Positions 8,284 through 16,169 of a stretch of 64,000 bases of DNA are shown here, piece after piece (within the stretch, counting starts at the first letter, position 1; each line of letters opens with the position of its first letter). Under the pieces are notes generated by a model. It did not search any database. It was given only the letters and a program-made list of their open reading frames with translations, and was not told where the DNA came from. The stretch spans positions 806,001 through 870,000 of the forward strand of contig NZ_FOHX01000001.1 in the NCBI RefSeq assembly GCF_900111685.1. Reading direction: 5' to 3'. Source of the DNA: Nonomuraea wenchangensis. GTDB lineage: Bacteria > Actinomycetota > Actinomycetes > Streptosporangiales > Streptosporangiaceae. Position numbers and translations under genes: made by a program.

Positions 8284-9038
8284 TGCAGGTCGCCCACACC
8301 GCCGTCATCGTCACCGGCGGGGCCTCCGGCATCGGCGCCGCGACCGCCGAGCTGCTGGCCAAGGAGGACGCGGAGGTCTTCGTCCTCGACCTCAAGCAGA
8401 GCATCGACGCCGCGGACCGGGTGCGGGGGGTGGAGTACCTCCCCACCGACGTCACCAGCCCCGAGGAGGTACGGGCCGCCGTCGCCACGGCCGCCGCCGG
8501 CCTGCCGCTGCGCGCGGTCGTCAACTGCGCGGGCATCGGCCCGTCGGCGCGGATCCTGGACGGGAACGGCGTGCACGACCTCGACCTGTACGCGCGGGTC
8601 GTGCAGGTCAACCTCGTCGGTACGTTCAACGTGCTCGCCCTGGCCGCCGAGGCGATCGCCCGCACCGAGCCGGACGAGCACGGCCAGCGCGGCGTGATCG
8701 TCAACACCGCCTCGGTCGCCGCCTACGAGGGGCAGATCGGGCAGGCCGCGTACTCCTCGGCGGCGGGAGGCATCGTCGGGCTGACCCTGCCGGCGGCGCG
8801 CGACCTCGCCCGGTACGGCATCCGGGTCAACGCCATCGCCCCTGGCGTCGTCGAGCCATCAGCAGGGCTGCGTGAGGGGCCGGTGGCCGGCGTCCCGTTC
8901 CCGCGCCGGCCGGCCCGCCCGGACGAGTACGCCCACCTGGCACTGACGATCATTCACCACGACTACCTCAACGGCGAGGTCATCCGGATGGACGGCGCGC
9001 TCCGGGCGGCGCACGCTCACGCGTGTGAGCCCGAGTGA
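8283..9038 (+). CDS. HSD10-like SDR lacking the catalytic lysine
   Basis: A 251-residue SDR closest to type II 3-hydroxyacyl-CoA dehydrogenases (HSD17B10), with TGGASGIG, NTASVAAYEGQIGQAAYS and GIVGLTLPAARDLARYGIRVNAIAPG. The family motif YSASKGG reads YSSAAGG here (bases 8750-8770), so the active-site Tyr remains but the catalytic Lys is Ala. The segment after APG is also shorter than usual. It starts on the last base of the dehydrogenase gene and is surely co-translated. Either it is a degenerate or inactive paralogue, or it has a non-catalytic role; I favour an impaired enzyme. Confidence 0.8.
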   Translation: MQVAHTAVIVTGGASGIGAATAELLAKEDAEVFVLDLKQSIDAADRVRGVEYLPTDVTSPEEVRAAVATAAAGLPLRAVVNCAGIGPSARILDGNGVHDLDLYARVVQVNLVGTFNVLALAAEAIARTEPDEHGQRGVIVNTASVAAYEGQIGQAAYSSAAGGIVGLTLPAARDLARYGIRVNAIAPGVVEPSAGLREGPVAGVPFPRRPARPDEYAHLALTIIHHDYLNGEVIRMDGALRAAHAHACEPE

Positions 9039-9047
9039 AATCGGTGG

Positions 9048-9053
9048 CAGAAT
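9048..9053 (+). promoter_or_regulatory. Probable -10 of a leaderless transcript for the AAA ATPase gene
   Basis: CAGAAT is followed by exactly six bases and then ATG 9060, the spacing typical of actinobacterial leaderless genes. No ribosome-binding site is present before either GTG 9054 or ATG 9060. Confidence 0.45.
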
Positions 9054-9059
9054 GTGACC

Positions 9060-10658
9060 ATGCGGCCACCAAGAGCGAGATACTTCAACACCACCGGCCC
9101 CTGCGACCCCCTTCGCCACTACATGCTGCCGCCCACGCAGCGGCTCCCCCAGGCGCGCGTGCTCATCGAGATGGATCGCTACTTCGTGCTGCACGCGCCC
9201 CGGCAGACCGGCAAGACGACCACCCTGGACACCCTGGCCTCCGAGCTGAACGCCCAGGGCGACATCGCCGCACTGATGCTCTCCTGCGAGAGCGCCAAGG
9301 CGGCCGGCGACGACTACGCCGCCGCGGAGTCGCTTCTGCTGGACTCCCTCCGCGAGGCCGCCGAAGAGTCGGGATGGCCAGAGAAACTGCTGCCGCCGAA
9401 CCCCTGGCCGCAGTCCTCCCCGGGCAGCCGGCTCCGTGCGGCGCTGCGTGAGTGGTGCCGCCGCAGCCCGCGCCGGGTGGTGCTGTTCCTCGACGAGATC
9501 GACGCCCTGCAGGGCAACAGCATGGTCAGCATCCTCAGCCAGCTCCGCGACGGCCACAACGCGCGGCCGAAAGGACGTCCGTTCCCCTCGTCGGTGGTGC
9601 TGTGCGGGCTACGCGACGTGCGCGACTACAAGGTCGCCTCGGGCGGCGTCTCTGACAGGTCGAACCCGGCCAGCCCGTTCAACATCGTCGCCGAGTCGCT
9701 GCGCCTGGGCGACTTCACCGCCGACGACATCGCCGAGCTCTACGGCAAGCACACCCAGGCCACCGGGCAGGAGTTCACCAAGGACGCGGTGGACCGGGTC
9801 CACGAACTCACCCAAGGACAGCCATGGCTGGTCAACGCCCTCGCCCATGAGATCACCTTCCAGATGAAAGTGACCGGCGCCGTCACCTGTGAGCGGGTGG
9901 AGGAGGCCAAGGAGCGGCTCATCCGGGCGCGCGCCACCCACCTGGACTCCCTGGTGGCCCGGCTGCACGAACCACGGGTCAAGCGGGTGCTCGAACCCGT
10001 GGTCGCCGCCACCCTCCCCCAGGCCGACCCCACCTTCTCCGGCGACCTGTCCTACGTCCGCGACCTGGGCCTGATCAAGCTCAAACCCCCGCTGGAAGTG
10101 GCCAACCCGATCTACCGCGAGGTCATCCTGCGCGTGCTCGGAGACCCGTTCGAACAGTACGTCATGGCCGAGCCGCGCAGCTTCGTGCTCCCCGACGGCC
10201 GGTTCGACCTGCCACGCCTGCTGCAGGAGTTCGTCATCTTCTGGCGCGAACACGGCGAAGTCCTCATCCAGCAGGAGGGCTACCACGAAGCCGCCTGCCA
10301 CATCATCCTCATGGCCTTCCTGCACCGCCTCGTCAACGGCGGCGGCCACCTCGACCGCGAGTACGCCGCCGGCACCAAACGCCTCGACGTCCTCATCCGC
10401 TGGCCCTACACCAGCCCCGACGGCGAACGCCTGATCCAGCGCGAGGTCATGGAGCTCAAGGTCTGGCGGCCAGGCGAGACCGACCCCACCCACGACGGCC
10501 TCGCCCAGCTCGACCGCTACCTCGACCGCCTCACCCTCACCACCGGCTCCCTGGTCATCTTCAACCGCCGCCCCGAAGCCCCACCCTGGCACGAACGCGG
10601 CGTCTTCGAGCACACCACCACACCCGCCGGCCGCCAGGTCACCATTCTGCGCGTGTGA
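9060..10658 (+). CDS. AAA-like ATPase with C-terminal PD-(D/E)XK-like domain
   Basis: A 532-residue protein. The N-terminal half is an AAA/STAND-like ATPase: Walker A in HAPRQTGKTTTL near residue 45, Walker B in VVLFLDEIDAL near residue 145. A helical region follows. The last 100 residues carry a nuclease-like pattern, with Asp in KRLDVLIRW, then EVMELKVWR (ExK), then GLAQLDRYLDRL. This ATPase plus PD-(D/E)XK layout is known in a poorly characterised family of bacterial ATP-binding proteins; a defence or DNA-related role is possible but unproven. It has its own leaderless-type promoter and no functional tie to its neighbours. Confidence 0.75.
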   Translation: MRPPRARYFNTTGPCDPLRHYMLPPTQRLPQARVLIEMDRYFVLHAPRQTGKTTTLDTLASELNAQGDIAALMLSCESAKAAGDDYAAAESLLLDSLREAAEESGWPEKLLPPNPWPQSSPGSRLRAALREWCRRSPRRVVLFLDEIDALQGNSMVSILSQLRDGHNARPKGRPFPSSVVLCGLRDVRDYKVASGGVSDRSNPASPFNIVAESLRLGDFTADDIAELYGKHTQATGQEFTKDAVDRVHELTQGQPWLVNALAHEITFQMKVTGAVTCERVEEAKERLIRARATHLDSLVARLHEPRVKRVLEPVVAATLPQADPTFSGDLSYVRDLGLIKLKPPLEVANPIYREVILRVLGDPFEQYVMAEPRSFVLPDGRFDLPRLLQEFVIFWREHGEVLIQQEGYHEAACHIILMAFLHRLVNGGGHLDREYAAGTKRLDVLIRWPYTSPDGERLIQREVMELKVWRPGETDPTHDGLAQLDRYLDRLTLTTGSLVIFNRRPEAPPWHERGVFEHTTTPAGRQVTILRV

Positions 10659-10692
10659 CGGTCCCGGCCCTCACCTGGGGCGCCTCGTGTCC

Positions 10693-11289
10693 TCATGATT
10701 CGGGCGGGGCGGGCGAAGCACGCAGGGCGTCGAGGAGGCGCGACAGCGCCGCCTGGGTGTCGGCCAGGTCGGCCGGGGCTGACTGCGCCAGCCACAGCGC
10801 GGCCTCGTTCATCGCCCCCGACAGCAGCCGGGCCAGCGGCGCTACCGGCTGGGCGGGCAGGGTGCCGTCCGCGACGAGGACGGTCAGGGCATCGGTCAGG
10901 TGCCGGACGCTGGTGGCCTCGTCGATCGCGCGCCAGTCGTTCCAGCCGAGCACCGCGGGGCCGTCGATCAGCATGATCCGCTGCACCTCCGCGTCGGCGC
11001 CCGCCGCGACGAACGCCGCGCACCCCGCCTTGAGCTGCGTCCACGGGTCGTCCTCCGCCTCGGCGGCCTCGGCCACCCGGTCGGCCACCTCGCGTTGCAC
11101 CTCTTCCAGTACGGCACGGAAGAGGTCGGTCTTGCCGGAGAAGTGGTGGTAGAGGGCGCCTTTGGTGACGCCGGACTCCCGCACGAGCTCCGCCAGCCCC
11201 ACCCCCGCGTAGCCCCGGGCCGCGAACAGGCGCCTCGCCGTGGCGAGCAGCACGCGGCGGGTGCGCTCCTTCTGTTCGGTCCTGGTCAT
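10693..11289 (-). CDS. TetR-family repressor
   Basis: A 198-residue TetR regulator with the helix-turn-helix [29 protein letters not shown] at residues about 30-60, followed by an all-helical effector domain. I start at ATG 11289 because AGAGGGGCGG lies just before it; the alternative ATG 11307 lies inside an operator. It is divergent from a VOC-family gene, and two nearly identical palindromes sit between them, so it very probably represses both itself and the VOC/dehydrogenase genes. Confidence 0.88.
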   Translation of the reverse strand: MTRTEQKERTRRVLLATARRLFAARGYAGVGLAELVRESGVTKGALYHHFSGKTDLFRAVLEEVQREVADRVAEAAEAEDDPWTQLKAGCAAFVAAGADAEVQRIMLIDGPAVLGWNDWRAIDEATSVRHLTDALTVLVADGTLPAQPVAPLARLLSGAMNEAALWLAQSAPADLADTQAALSRLLDALRASPAPPES

Positions 11290-11300
11290 TCCGCCCCTCT

Positions 11301-11353
11301 TTGACATACCGACGGTATCTCAACTAGCGTACGCCGACATACCGACGGTATGT
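11301..11353. promoter_or_regulatory. Twin TetR operators and divergent promoter
   Basis: ATACCGACGGTAT (11306-11318) and ACATACCGACGGTATGT (11337-11353) are perfect palindromes around a central A, with centres 33 bp apart. The first overlaps a good -35 (TTGACA, 11301-11306), which is followed at 18 bp by TAGCGT, a possible -10 for the VOC gene. The second lies just upstream of the VOC ribosome-binding site. The neighbouring TetR protein is the natural ligand. Confidence 0.85.
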
Positions 11354-11374
11354 GAAGCTGACAAGGAGGAGCGC

Positions 11375-11782
11375 ATGGAGCTGAGCAGCGTGTATCCGGT
11401 GGTGTGCACCGCGGACCTGGCCGCGTCGAAGGACTTCTACGTCCGGTTGTTCGGTTATGAGGTGACCTTCGAGGCCGACTGGTACGTGAGCCTGCGCCGC
11501 GGGCCGTACGAGCTCGCCCTGCTCGACCACGAGCACCCGACGCTGCCCGCGGCCTACCGCCGGCCGGTCGCTGGGCTGCTGCTCAACTTCGAGGTGGCTG
11601 ACGTCGACGCCGAATGGGAGCGGCTGGTAGTCCGCGAAGGGCTCGCGCCGGAGCTGACGCTGCGCGACGAGGACTTCGGCCAGCGCCACTTCATCGTCGC
11701 CGATCCGAACGGCGTGCTCGTGGACGTGATCACGCCGATCGCACCGACGGAGGAGTACGCGACCCAGTACGCCCCCTCCTGA
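11375..11782 (+). CDS. VOC (glyoxalase/bleomycin resistance) family protein
   Basis: A 135-residue vicinal-oxygen-chelate protein with two beta-alpha-beta-beta-beta halves: [30 protein letters not shown], later [14 protein letters not shown], and a final [15 protein letters not shown] strand. ATG 11375 follows AAGGAGGAGCGC. It may bind or detoxify a small molecule. Its promoter contains the twin operator of the divergent TetR, so it is the main target of that repressor. Confidence 0.82.
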   Translation: MELSSVYPVVCTADLAASKDFYVRLFGYEVTFEADWYVSLRRGPYELALLDHEHPTLPAAYRRPVAGLLLNFEVADVDAEWERLVVREGLAPELTLRDEDFGQRHFIVADPNGVLVDVITPIAPTEEYATQYAPS

Positions 11783-11867
11783 TGAGGCGGCGCGACCGAG
11801 GACCTTCGTCCCTTTTCCCGCCCCTCCATCAGGGGTGATGGTGGAGGGAAAGGACAAGGAGGTCCTG

Positions 11868-12917
11868 ATGAAGGCGCTGATCTATCACGGGCCAGGCCGG
11901 CGCGCCTGGGAGGAGACTCCGGATCCGCGGCTCGTCGAGCCGACGGACGCGATCGTGCGCGTGGACACCGTCACGATCTGCGGCACCGACCTGCACATTC
12001 TCAAGGGCGACGTCCCCGCCGTCGAGCCCGGCCGGATCCTCGGCCACGAGGCGGTCGGCACCGTCATGGCGACCGGCGACGCGGTCACCACCGTCAAGCA
12101 GGGCGACCGGGTGCTGGTCTCCTGCATCAACGCGTGCGGCCGCTGCCGCTACTGCCGGACCGGGATGTACGGGCAGTGCCTGGGCGGCGGCGGCTGGATC
12201 CTCGGCCACCGCATCGACGGCACCCAGGCCGAGTACGTCCGCGTCCCGTTCGCCGACACCTCCACCCACGCGCTGCCCGAGGCAGTGAGCAGCGAGGCGG
12301 CGCTCATGCTCGCCGACATCCTGCCCACCTCGTACGAGGTCGGCGTGCTCAACGGCCGGGTGCGACCGGGCGACACCGTCGTCGTGGTCGGCGCCGGGCC
12401 CATCGGCCTGGCGGCCATCACGACCGCGCGACTGTTCACGCCGAGCCACATCGTCGCCGTCGACCTGGCCGCCTCACGGCTGGAAGCCGCGAAACGGCTG
12501 GGCGCGGACATCGTGGTCGGCGCCGCCGACGACCCGATCGCCGCGGTGGCCGAGCTCACCCACGGGCTCGGCGCGGACGTCGCCATCGAGGCGGTCGGCG
12601 TTCCCGACACCTTCGAACTGTGCACCCGCCTGGTCCGGCCCGGCGGGCACGTCGCCAACGTCGGCGTGCACGGCGCTCCGGTGACCCTGCACCTCCAAGA
12701 CCTGTGGATCCGCAACCTGACCATCACCACCGGTCTCGTTGACACGTATTCCACTCCGGCCCTGCTCGACATGGTCGCTGCGGGCCGGCTCGACCCGACC
12801 ACGTTCATCACGCACCGGTTCGGGCTGAACGACATGGAGGCGGCCTACCAGACGTTCTCCGACGCCGCGGACACCGGGGCGCTGAAGGTCGTCCTGTCCA
12901 GGGAGGCGGAAGGCTGA
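11868..12917 (+). CDS. Zinc-dependent alcohol dehydrogenase (MDR family)
   Basis: A 349-residue medium-chain dehydrogenase. Catalytic zinc ligands are in ICGTDLH and GHE, the structural-zinc cysteines are in CINACGRCRYCRTGMYGQC, and the Rossmann motif is VVVGAGPIGLAAI. It oxidises an alcohol or reduces an aldehyde with NAD(P); relatives include zinc-dependent dehydrogenases acting on small alcohols and formaldehyde-type substrates. ATG 11868 has AAGGAGG five bases upstream. It follows the VOC gene by 85 bp in the same direction and may belong to the same TetR-controlled unit. Confidence 0.88.
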   Translation: MKALIYHGPGRRAWEETPDPRLVEPTDAIVRVDTVTICGTDLHILKGDVPAVEPGRILGHEAVGTVMATGDAVTTVKQGDRVLVSCINACGRCRYCRTGMYGQCLGGGGWILGHRIDGTQAEYVRVPFADTSTHALPEAVSSEAALMLADILPTSYEVGVLNGRVRPGDTVVVVGAGPIGLAAITTARLFTPSHIVAVDLAASRLEAAKRLGADIVVGAADDPIAAVAELTHGLGADVAIEAVGVPDTFELCTRLVRPGGHVANVGVHGAPVTLHLQDLWIRNLTITTGLVDTYSTPALLDMVAAGRLDPTTFITHRFGLNDMEAAYQTFSDAADTGALKVVLSREAEG

Positions 12918-12931
12918 GGGTCGCGTCCCGT

Positions 12932-12970
12932 CGGCGGCCACGGCAGGTGGACAGCCGCCGGAGGCCGCCG
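12932..12970. terminator. Possible hairpin between convergent genes
   Basis: CGGCGGCC (12932-12939) can pair with GGCCGCCG (12963-12970) around a 23-base loop in the gap between the convergent dehydrogenase and LysE genes. There is no T-tract, so this is a weak candidate. Confidence 0.3.
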
Positions 12971-13053
12971 GTCGGGGCCCGACCATGAATATCAGTGCGA
13001 GCTACGCGGAACCGCGGAATGGCGGCGGCCACCGCCCGCATCGCCGGCCGCCC

Positions 13054-13695
13054 TCAGGACATGGCCCCCTGCGGCATGACGGCGAGCATGATCGCGAGTA
13101 CGGCGAGGAGGGACCCCATGACCAGGCGTTGCGCCCGGAGCCAGGTGGGGCGGACGGCCAGGAAACCGGCGATGCCGCCGGCGGCCAGCACGATCGCGAG
13201 GTTGACCAGGAGGGCGACGGCGATCTGCACACAGCCGAGCACGGTGCCCTGGAGCAGGACGTTCCCCTGGTCGAGCACGATGAACTGCGGGATGACGGCG
13301 ACGTAGAGCAGCGCGATCTTCGGGTTGAGCAGGTTGGTCATCAGGCCCATGAGGAACAGCCGGCGCGGCGGCTCCGGCGGCACGTCCTTCGATGCGAAGA
13401 CGGACATCCCGCCGGGCTTGAGCGTCTGCCAGGCCAGCCACAGCAGGTAGAGCGCGCCCGCGACCCGGATCACGGTGAGGAGTCCGGGGAGGGCGGCGAA
13501 CAGCACGGCCAGGCCGAGGTTCGCCCCCACGAGGTAGACGAGGAACCCGGCGGCGACCCCGGCCAGGGAGATGATGCCGGCCCGGCGACCCTGGCTGGTG
13601 CTCCTGGAGATCAGGTACATCATGTTGGGCCCCGGTGACAGCACCATCCCGAGACCTACGGAAGCCACCCCGAGCACCGCGGTTTGTTCGACCAT
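13054..13695 (-). CDS. LysE-family amino acid/metabolite exporter
   Basis: A 213-residue integral membrane protein of the LysE/RhtB family. The N-terminal GMVLSPGPNMMYLISRSTSQGRRAG and the central MTNLLNPKIALLYVAVIPQF motifs are diagnostic, and six hydrophobic segments are visible. Such proteins export amino acids or similar small molecules. It is divergent from a MocR-type regulator across a 58-bp gap, a common regulator-transporter pairing. Confidence 0.9.
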   Translation of the reverse strand: MVEQTAVLGVASVGLGMVLSPGPNMMYLISRSTSQGRRAGIISLAGVAAGFLVYLVGANLGLAVLFAALPGLLTVIRVAGALYLLWLAWQTLKPGGMSVFASKDVPPEPPRRLFLMGLMTNLLNPKIALLYVAVIPQFIVLDQGNVLLQGTVLGCVQIAVALLVNLAIVLAAGGIAGFLAVRPTWLRAQRLVMGSLLAVLAIMLAVMPQGAMS

Positions 13696-13753
13696 GGAAC
13701 GAAGCTATCGACCTGGCGATCTCGGTACAATACGATGAATTGAAGTCGGAGCA
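13696..13753. promoter_or_regulatory. Divergent promoter region lysE-type / mocR-type genes
   Basis: The 58-bp gap is AT-richer than its surroundings and contains TACAAT (13728-13733), a good -10 for the regulator gene, and the sequence GGTACAATACGATGAATTG, a likely MocR contact zone. Confidence 0.45.
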
Positions 13754-15115
13754 ATGAGGGGATTGGGTGGGTCGAAGGTGGAGGACTTCAGAGCGATCGC
13801 CGACCTGATCGCCGGGGAGATCGCGGCGGGGCGGCTGCGGCCGGGCGACCGGCTGCCGCCGCAGCGGGCGTTCGCGCGCAAGCACCGCATCGCCGGCTCC
13901 ACCGCCGCTCGCGTCTACCAGGAGCTGACCCGCCGGGGCCTGACCGTGGGAGAGGTGGGCCGCGGCACGTTCGTCCGGGCCGCCGACCCGCGGCCGGGGC
14001 CGGCCCTGGCCGAGCCCGCCGGCAGCCGGATCGACCTGGAGCTCAACTATCCCGTCGTCCCCGGTCAGGCGAAGCTCCTCGCCGACGGCATCAACCCGCT
14101 GCTCCGCCCCGACGTGCTGGAGTCGGTCATGCGGCCGGTCGGCGCGGCGGGCACCCCGTCGGCCCGTGGCGTGGTCGCCGACCTGCTCGCGCGCGGGCGG
14201 TGGCGCCCGGACCCCGAGCGGCTGCTGTTCGCGGGCAACGGCCGTCAGGCGATCGCGGCGGCGCTCTCCGCGTTCGTCCCTCCCGGCGGGCGTCTCGGGG
14301 TGGAGGAGCTCACCTACCCGGTGCTCAAGGGCATCGCGGCCCGAGCCGGCGTCACGCTCGTCCCGCTGCGGGCCGACGCGGCGGGCCTCGATCCCGCGGA
14401 CCTCGCGAACGCCGCGCGCAAAGCCCCGCTGAAGGCCGTCTACGTCCAGCCGACCATGCACAACCCGCTGTCGATCAGCATGCCCGAGCAGCGAAGGGCC
14501 GAGCTCGCGAGCGTCCTCGCCCGCCTGGACCTGGTCGCGATCGAGGACGCGATCTGGTCATTCCTCCGCGACGACCTGCCGCCGCTGGCCGCGTACGCCC
14601 CCGAGCACACGGTCCTCGTCGACAGCCTGTCCAAGCGGCTCGCGCCTGGCCTGTCGCTCGGCTTCGCGGTCCCGCCGCACGCCGCCGTCGCGTCCGTCGC
14701 GACGGCGCTGCGCTCGGGCGGGTGGACGCCGATGCGGTTCGCGCTGGAGGCGGCCACCCGGTGGCTGAGCGACGACACCGCGCGGTCGGTGGCCGACGCC
14801 AAGCAGCAGGACGCGGCCATGCGCCAGGAGATCGCCGCGACCCACCTCGCCGGTTTCGCCGTGCGCAGCGACCCGCGCTCCTATTACTGCTGGTGGGAGC
14901 TGCCGGCACCGTGGCGGGCCGACACGTTCGTGGCCGCCGCCGCCCGGCACGGCATCGCGGTCACTCCCGGGGCCGCGTTCGCGGTCGGACGGAACAGCGC
15001 CCCCAACGCCGTCCGCCTCGGCCTCGCCTCACCCTCGCCGGAGACCCTCTCCCGGGCCTTGGCCGTCCTCGCCGGCCTCGCCAGGTCCACCCCGGACGAC
15101 CTCCTCGCCGAGTGA
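13754..15115 (+). CDS. MocR/PdxR-like regulator (GntR HTH fused to aminotransferase fold)
   Basis: A 453-residue protein. Residues about 8-80 are a GntR winged helix (IAAGRLRPGDRLPPQRAFARKHRIAGSTAARVYQELTRRGLT), and the rest is a fold-type I aminotransferase domain. The PLP lysine is in VDSLSKRLAPGLSLGF. MocR proteins sense PLP or an amino compound and activate or repress a neighbouring gene, here most likely the divergent LysE exporter. Length and domain order are normal for the family. Confidence 0.9.
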   Translation: MRGLGGSKVEDFRAIADLIAGEIAAGRLRPGDRLPPQRAFARKHRIAGSTAARVYQELTRRGLTVGEVGRGTFVRAADPRPGPALAEPAGSRIDLELNYPVVPGQAKLLADGINPLLRPDVLESVMRPVGAAGTPSARGVVADLLARGRWRPDPERLLFAGNGRQAIAAALSAFVPPGGRLGVEELTYPVLKGIAARAGVTLVPLRADAAGLDPADLANAARKAPLKAVYVQPTMHNPLSISMPEQRRAELASVLARLDLVAIEDAIWSFLRDDLPPLAAYAPEHTVLVDSLSKRLAPGLSLGFAVPPHAAVASVATALRSGGWTPMRFALEAATRWLSDDTARSVADAKQQDAAMRQEIAATHLAGFAVRSDPRSYYCWWELPAPWRADTFVAAAARHGIAVTPGAAFAVGRNSAPNAVRLGLASPSPETLSRALAVLAGLARSTPDDLLAE

Positions 15116-15122
15116 CCCTTCC

Positions 15123-15162
15123 GGCGACCTCGGGCGACTTCTGGCGGCTTCTGGCGATCTTG
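15123..15162. repeat. 10-bp tandem repeat, four degenerate copies
   Basis: GGCGACCTCG, GGCGACTTCT, GGCGGCTTCT and GGCGATCTTG follow one another without gaps in the short convergent gap after the MocR gene. A small GGCGG/CCGCC hairpin (15163-15177) follows. Function unknown; it may help terminate transcription. Confidence 0.7.
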
Positions 15163-15178
15163 GGCGGGAGATCCGCCT

Positions 15179-15817
15179 CTACTGCCGGCGCATCAGCAGA
15201 CGGCCCTGGCGGAACCGCTCCCCCTCGTGCGGCTCGCGCAGCACCCGGCCGACCTCGGCGAAGCCGGCCTCGCGTGCCAGCGCGGCCAGCTCGTCGATCG
15301 GCCACCGGTACGCCGTCGTCACCTTGTGATCGAACGGCGTCACCGGCTCCCCTTCGGACTCGAAGAAGCCGAGCAGGAGATGGCCGCCAGAGGCCAGGAC
15401 CCGCCCGAACTCCCTCAAGTACGCCGGCAGCTCCGGCGGCGGCACGTGGATGACCGAATACCAGGACACGATGCCCCGCAACTCGTCGTCGGCCAGATCC
15501 AGGGCGTCCATCGAGCCGACCTCGAAGCGCAGCTCCGGATACGCCTCACGGGCGAGATCGATCATCACCGGCGACAGGTCGAGGCCGAAGACGTCCAGCC
15601 CCAGCTTCCGCAGGTACGCCGTCACATAGCCGGGGCCGCAGCCGAGCTCGGCGACCGGTCCGCCCCCGCCGGTCCGTACGACCTCGGCGAACACCTCCAG
15701 CGCCGCGCGATCCAGCGGCTGGTCGTCGAGCGCGTTCTGGAAGAGGCGGGCGTACAGGGCGGCGACGGCGTCGTAGGCGTTCGCCGTGGTGGTGAGGTAG
15801 GAGGGGCGTTCGATCAT
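15179..15817 (-). CDS. Class I SAM-dependent methyltransferase
   Basis: A 212-residue methyltransferase with motif I VAELGCGPGYVTAYLR, the acidic VFGLDLSPVMIDLAR, GSMDALDL, and the later SWYSVIHVPPPELPAYLREFGRVL. I start at ATG 15817 (MIERPSYLTTTANAYDAVA), where homology begins; the longer reading is an Arg/Pro-rich shadow of intergenic DNA. The substrate is unknown. It converges with the MocR gene and seems to be a single transcription unit. Confidence 0.8.
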   Translation of the reverse strand: MIERPSYLTTTANAYDAVAALYARLFQNALDDQPLDRAALEVFAEVVRTGGGGPVAELGCGPGYVTAYLRKLGLDVFGLDLSPVMIDLAREAYPELRFEVGSMDALDLADDELRGIVSWYSVIHVPPPELPAYLREFGRVLASGGHLLLGFFESEGEPVTPFDHKVTTAYRWPIDELAALAREAGFAEVGRVLREPHEGERFRQGRLLMRRQ

Positions 15818-16169
15818 GACGGGCCACCCTACCCGAGGACCACCCCCCGCACCCGCCCGTCGCCCCACGGTCCCGCGGCCGGCCATCGCCTCGCGACTTC
15901 GTGCCTGCCCGGCCCCCTGCCCCGCGCCCGGCAGCCTGCACCCTCTGGCTCCATGTCCGCCCGGCGCCCCACAGCCCCGCGTACGTCCGGCGCCTCGCGG
16001 CCCGCGCCCGCCCGACACCCCAGGCCCCGTAGCCGCCCGGCACCTCGCGGCTTCGTGCCTGGCGGGCACTCCGCGAGGGCGTGGGGGCGGATTCGGGTTC
16101 TGGGTGGGGTGCGATGCTCCATGCTGGGCGTGTCCCAGCATCGTCCACGCTCACCTGCGAGGAGCCCTC
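15818..16169. other. 352-bp non-coding, C-rich degenerate repeat region
   Basis: No convincing gene on either strand. The plus strand is a string of C-rich segments with imperfect copies of CTCGCGRCTTCGTGCCTG (near 15890 and 16045) and related CGGCGCCTCGCGGCCCGCG pieces. It contains the promoter regions of the flanking divergent genes, but no clear -10/-35 pair could be picked out. Confidence 0.5.

Noticed and set aside
15900..16169. A second gene extending the methyltransferase or hypothetical protein through the C-rich gap
   Set aside because: The translated sequence is low-complexity Arg/Pro/Ala in all frames and lacks ribosome-binding sites.
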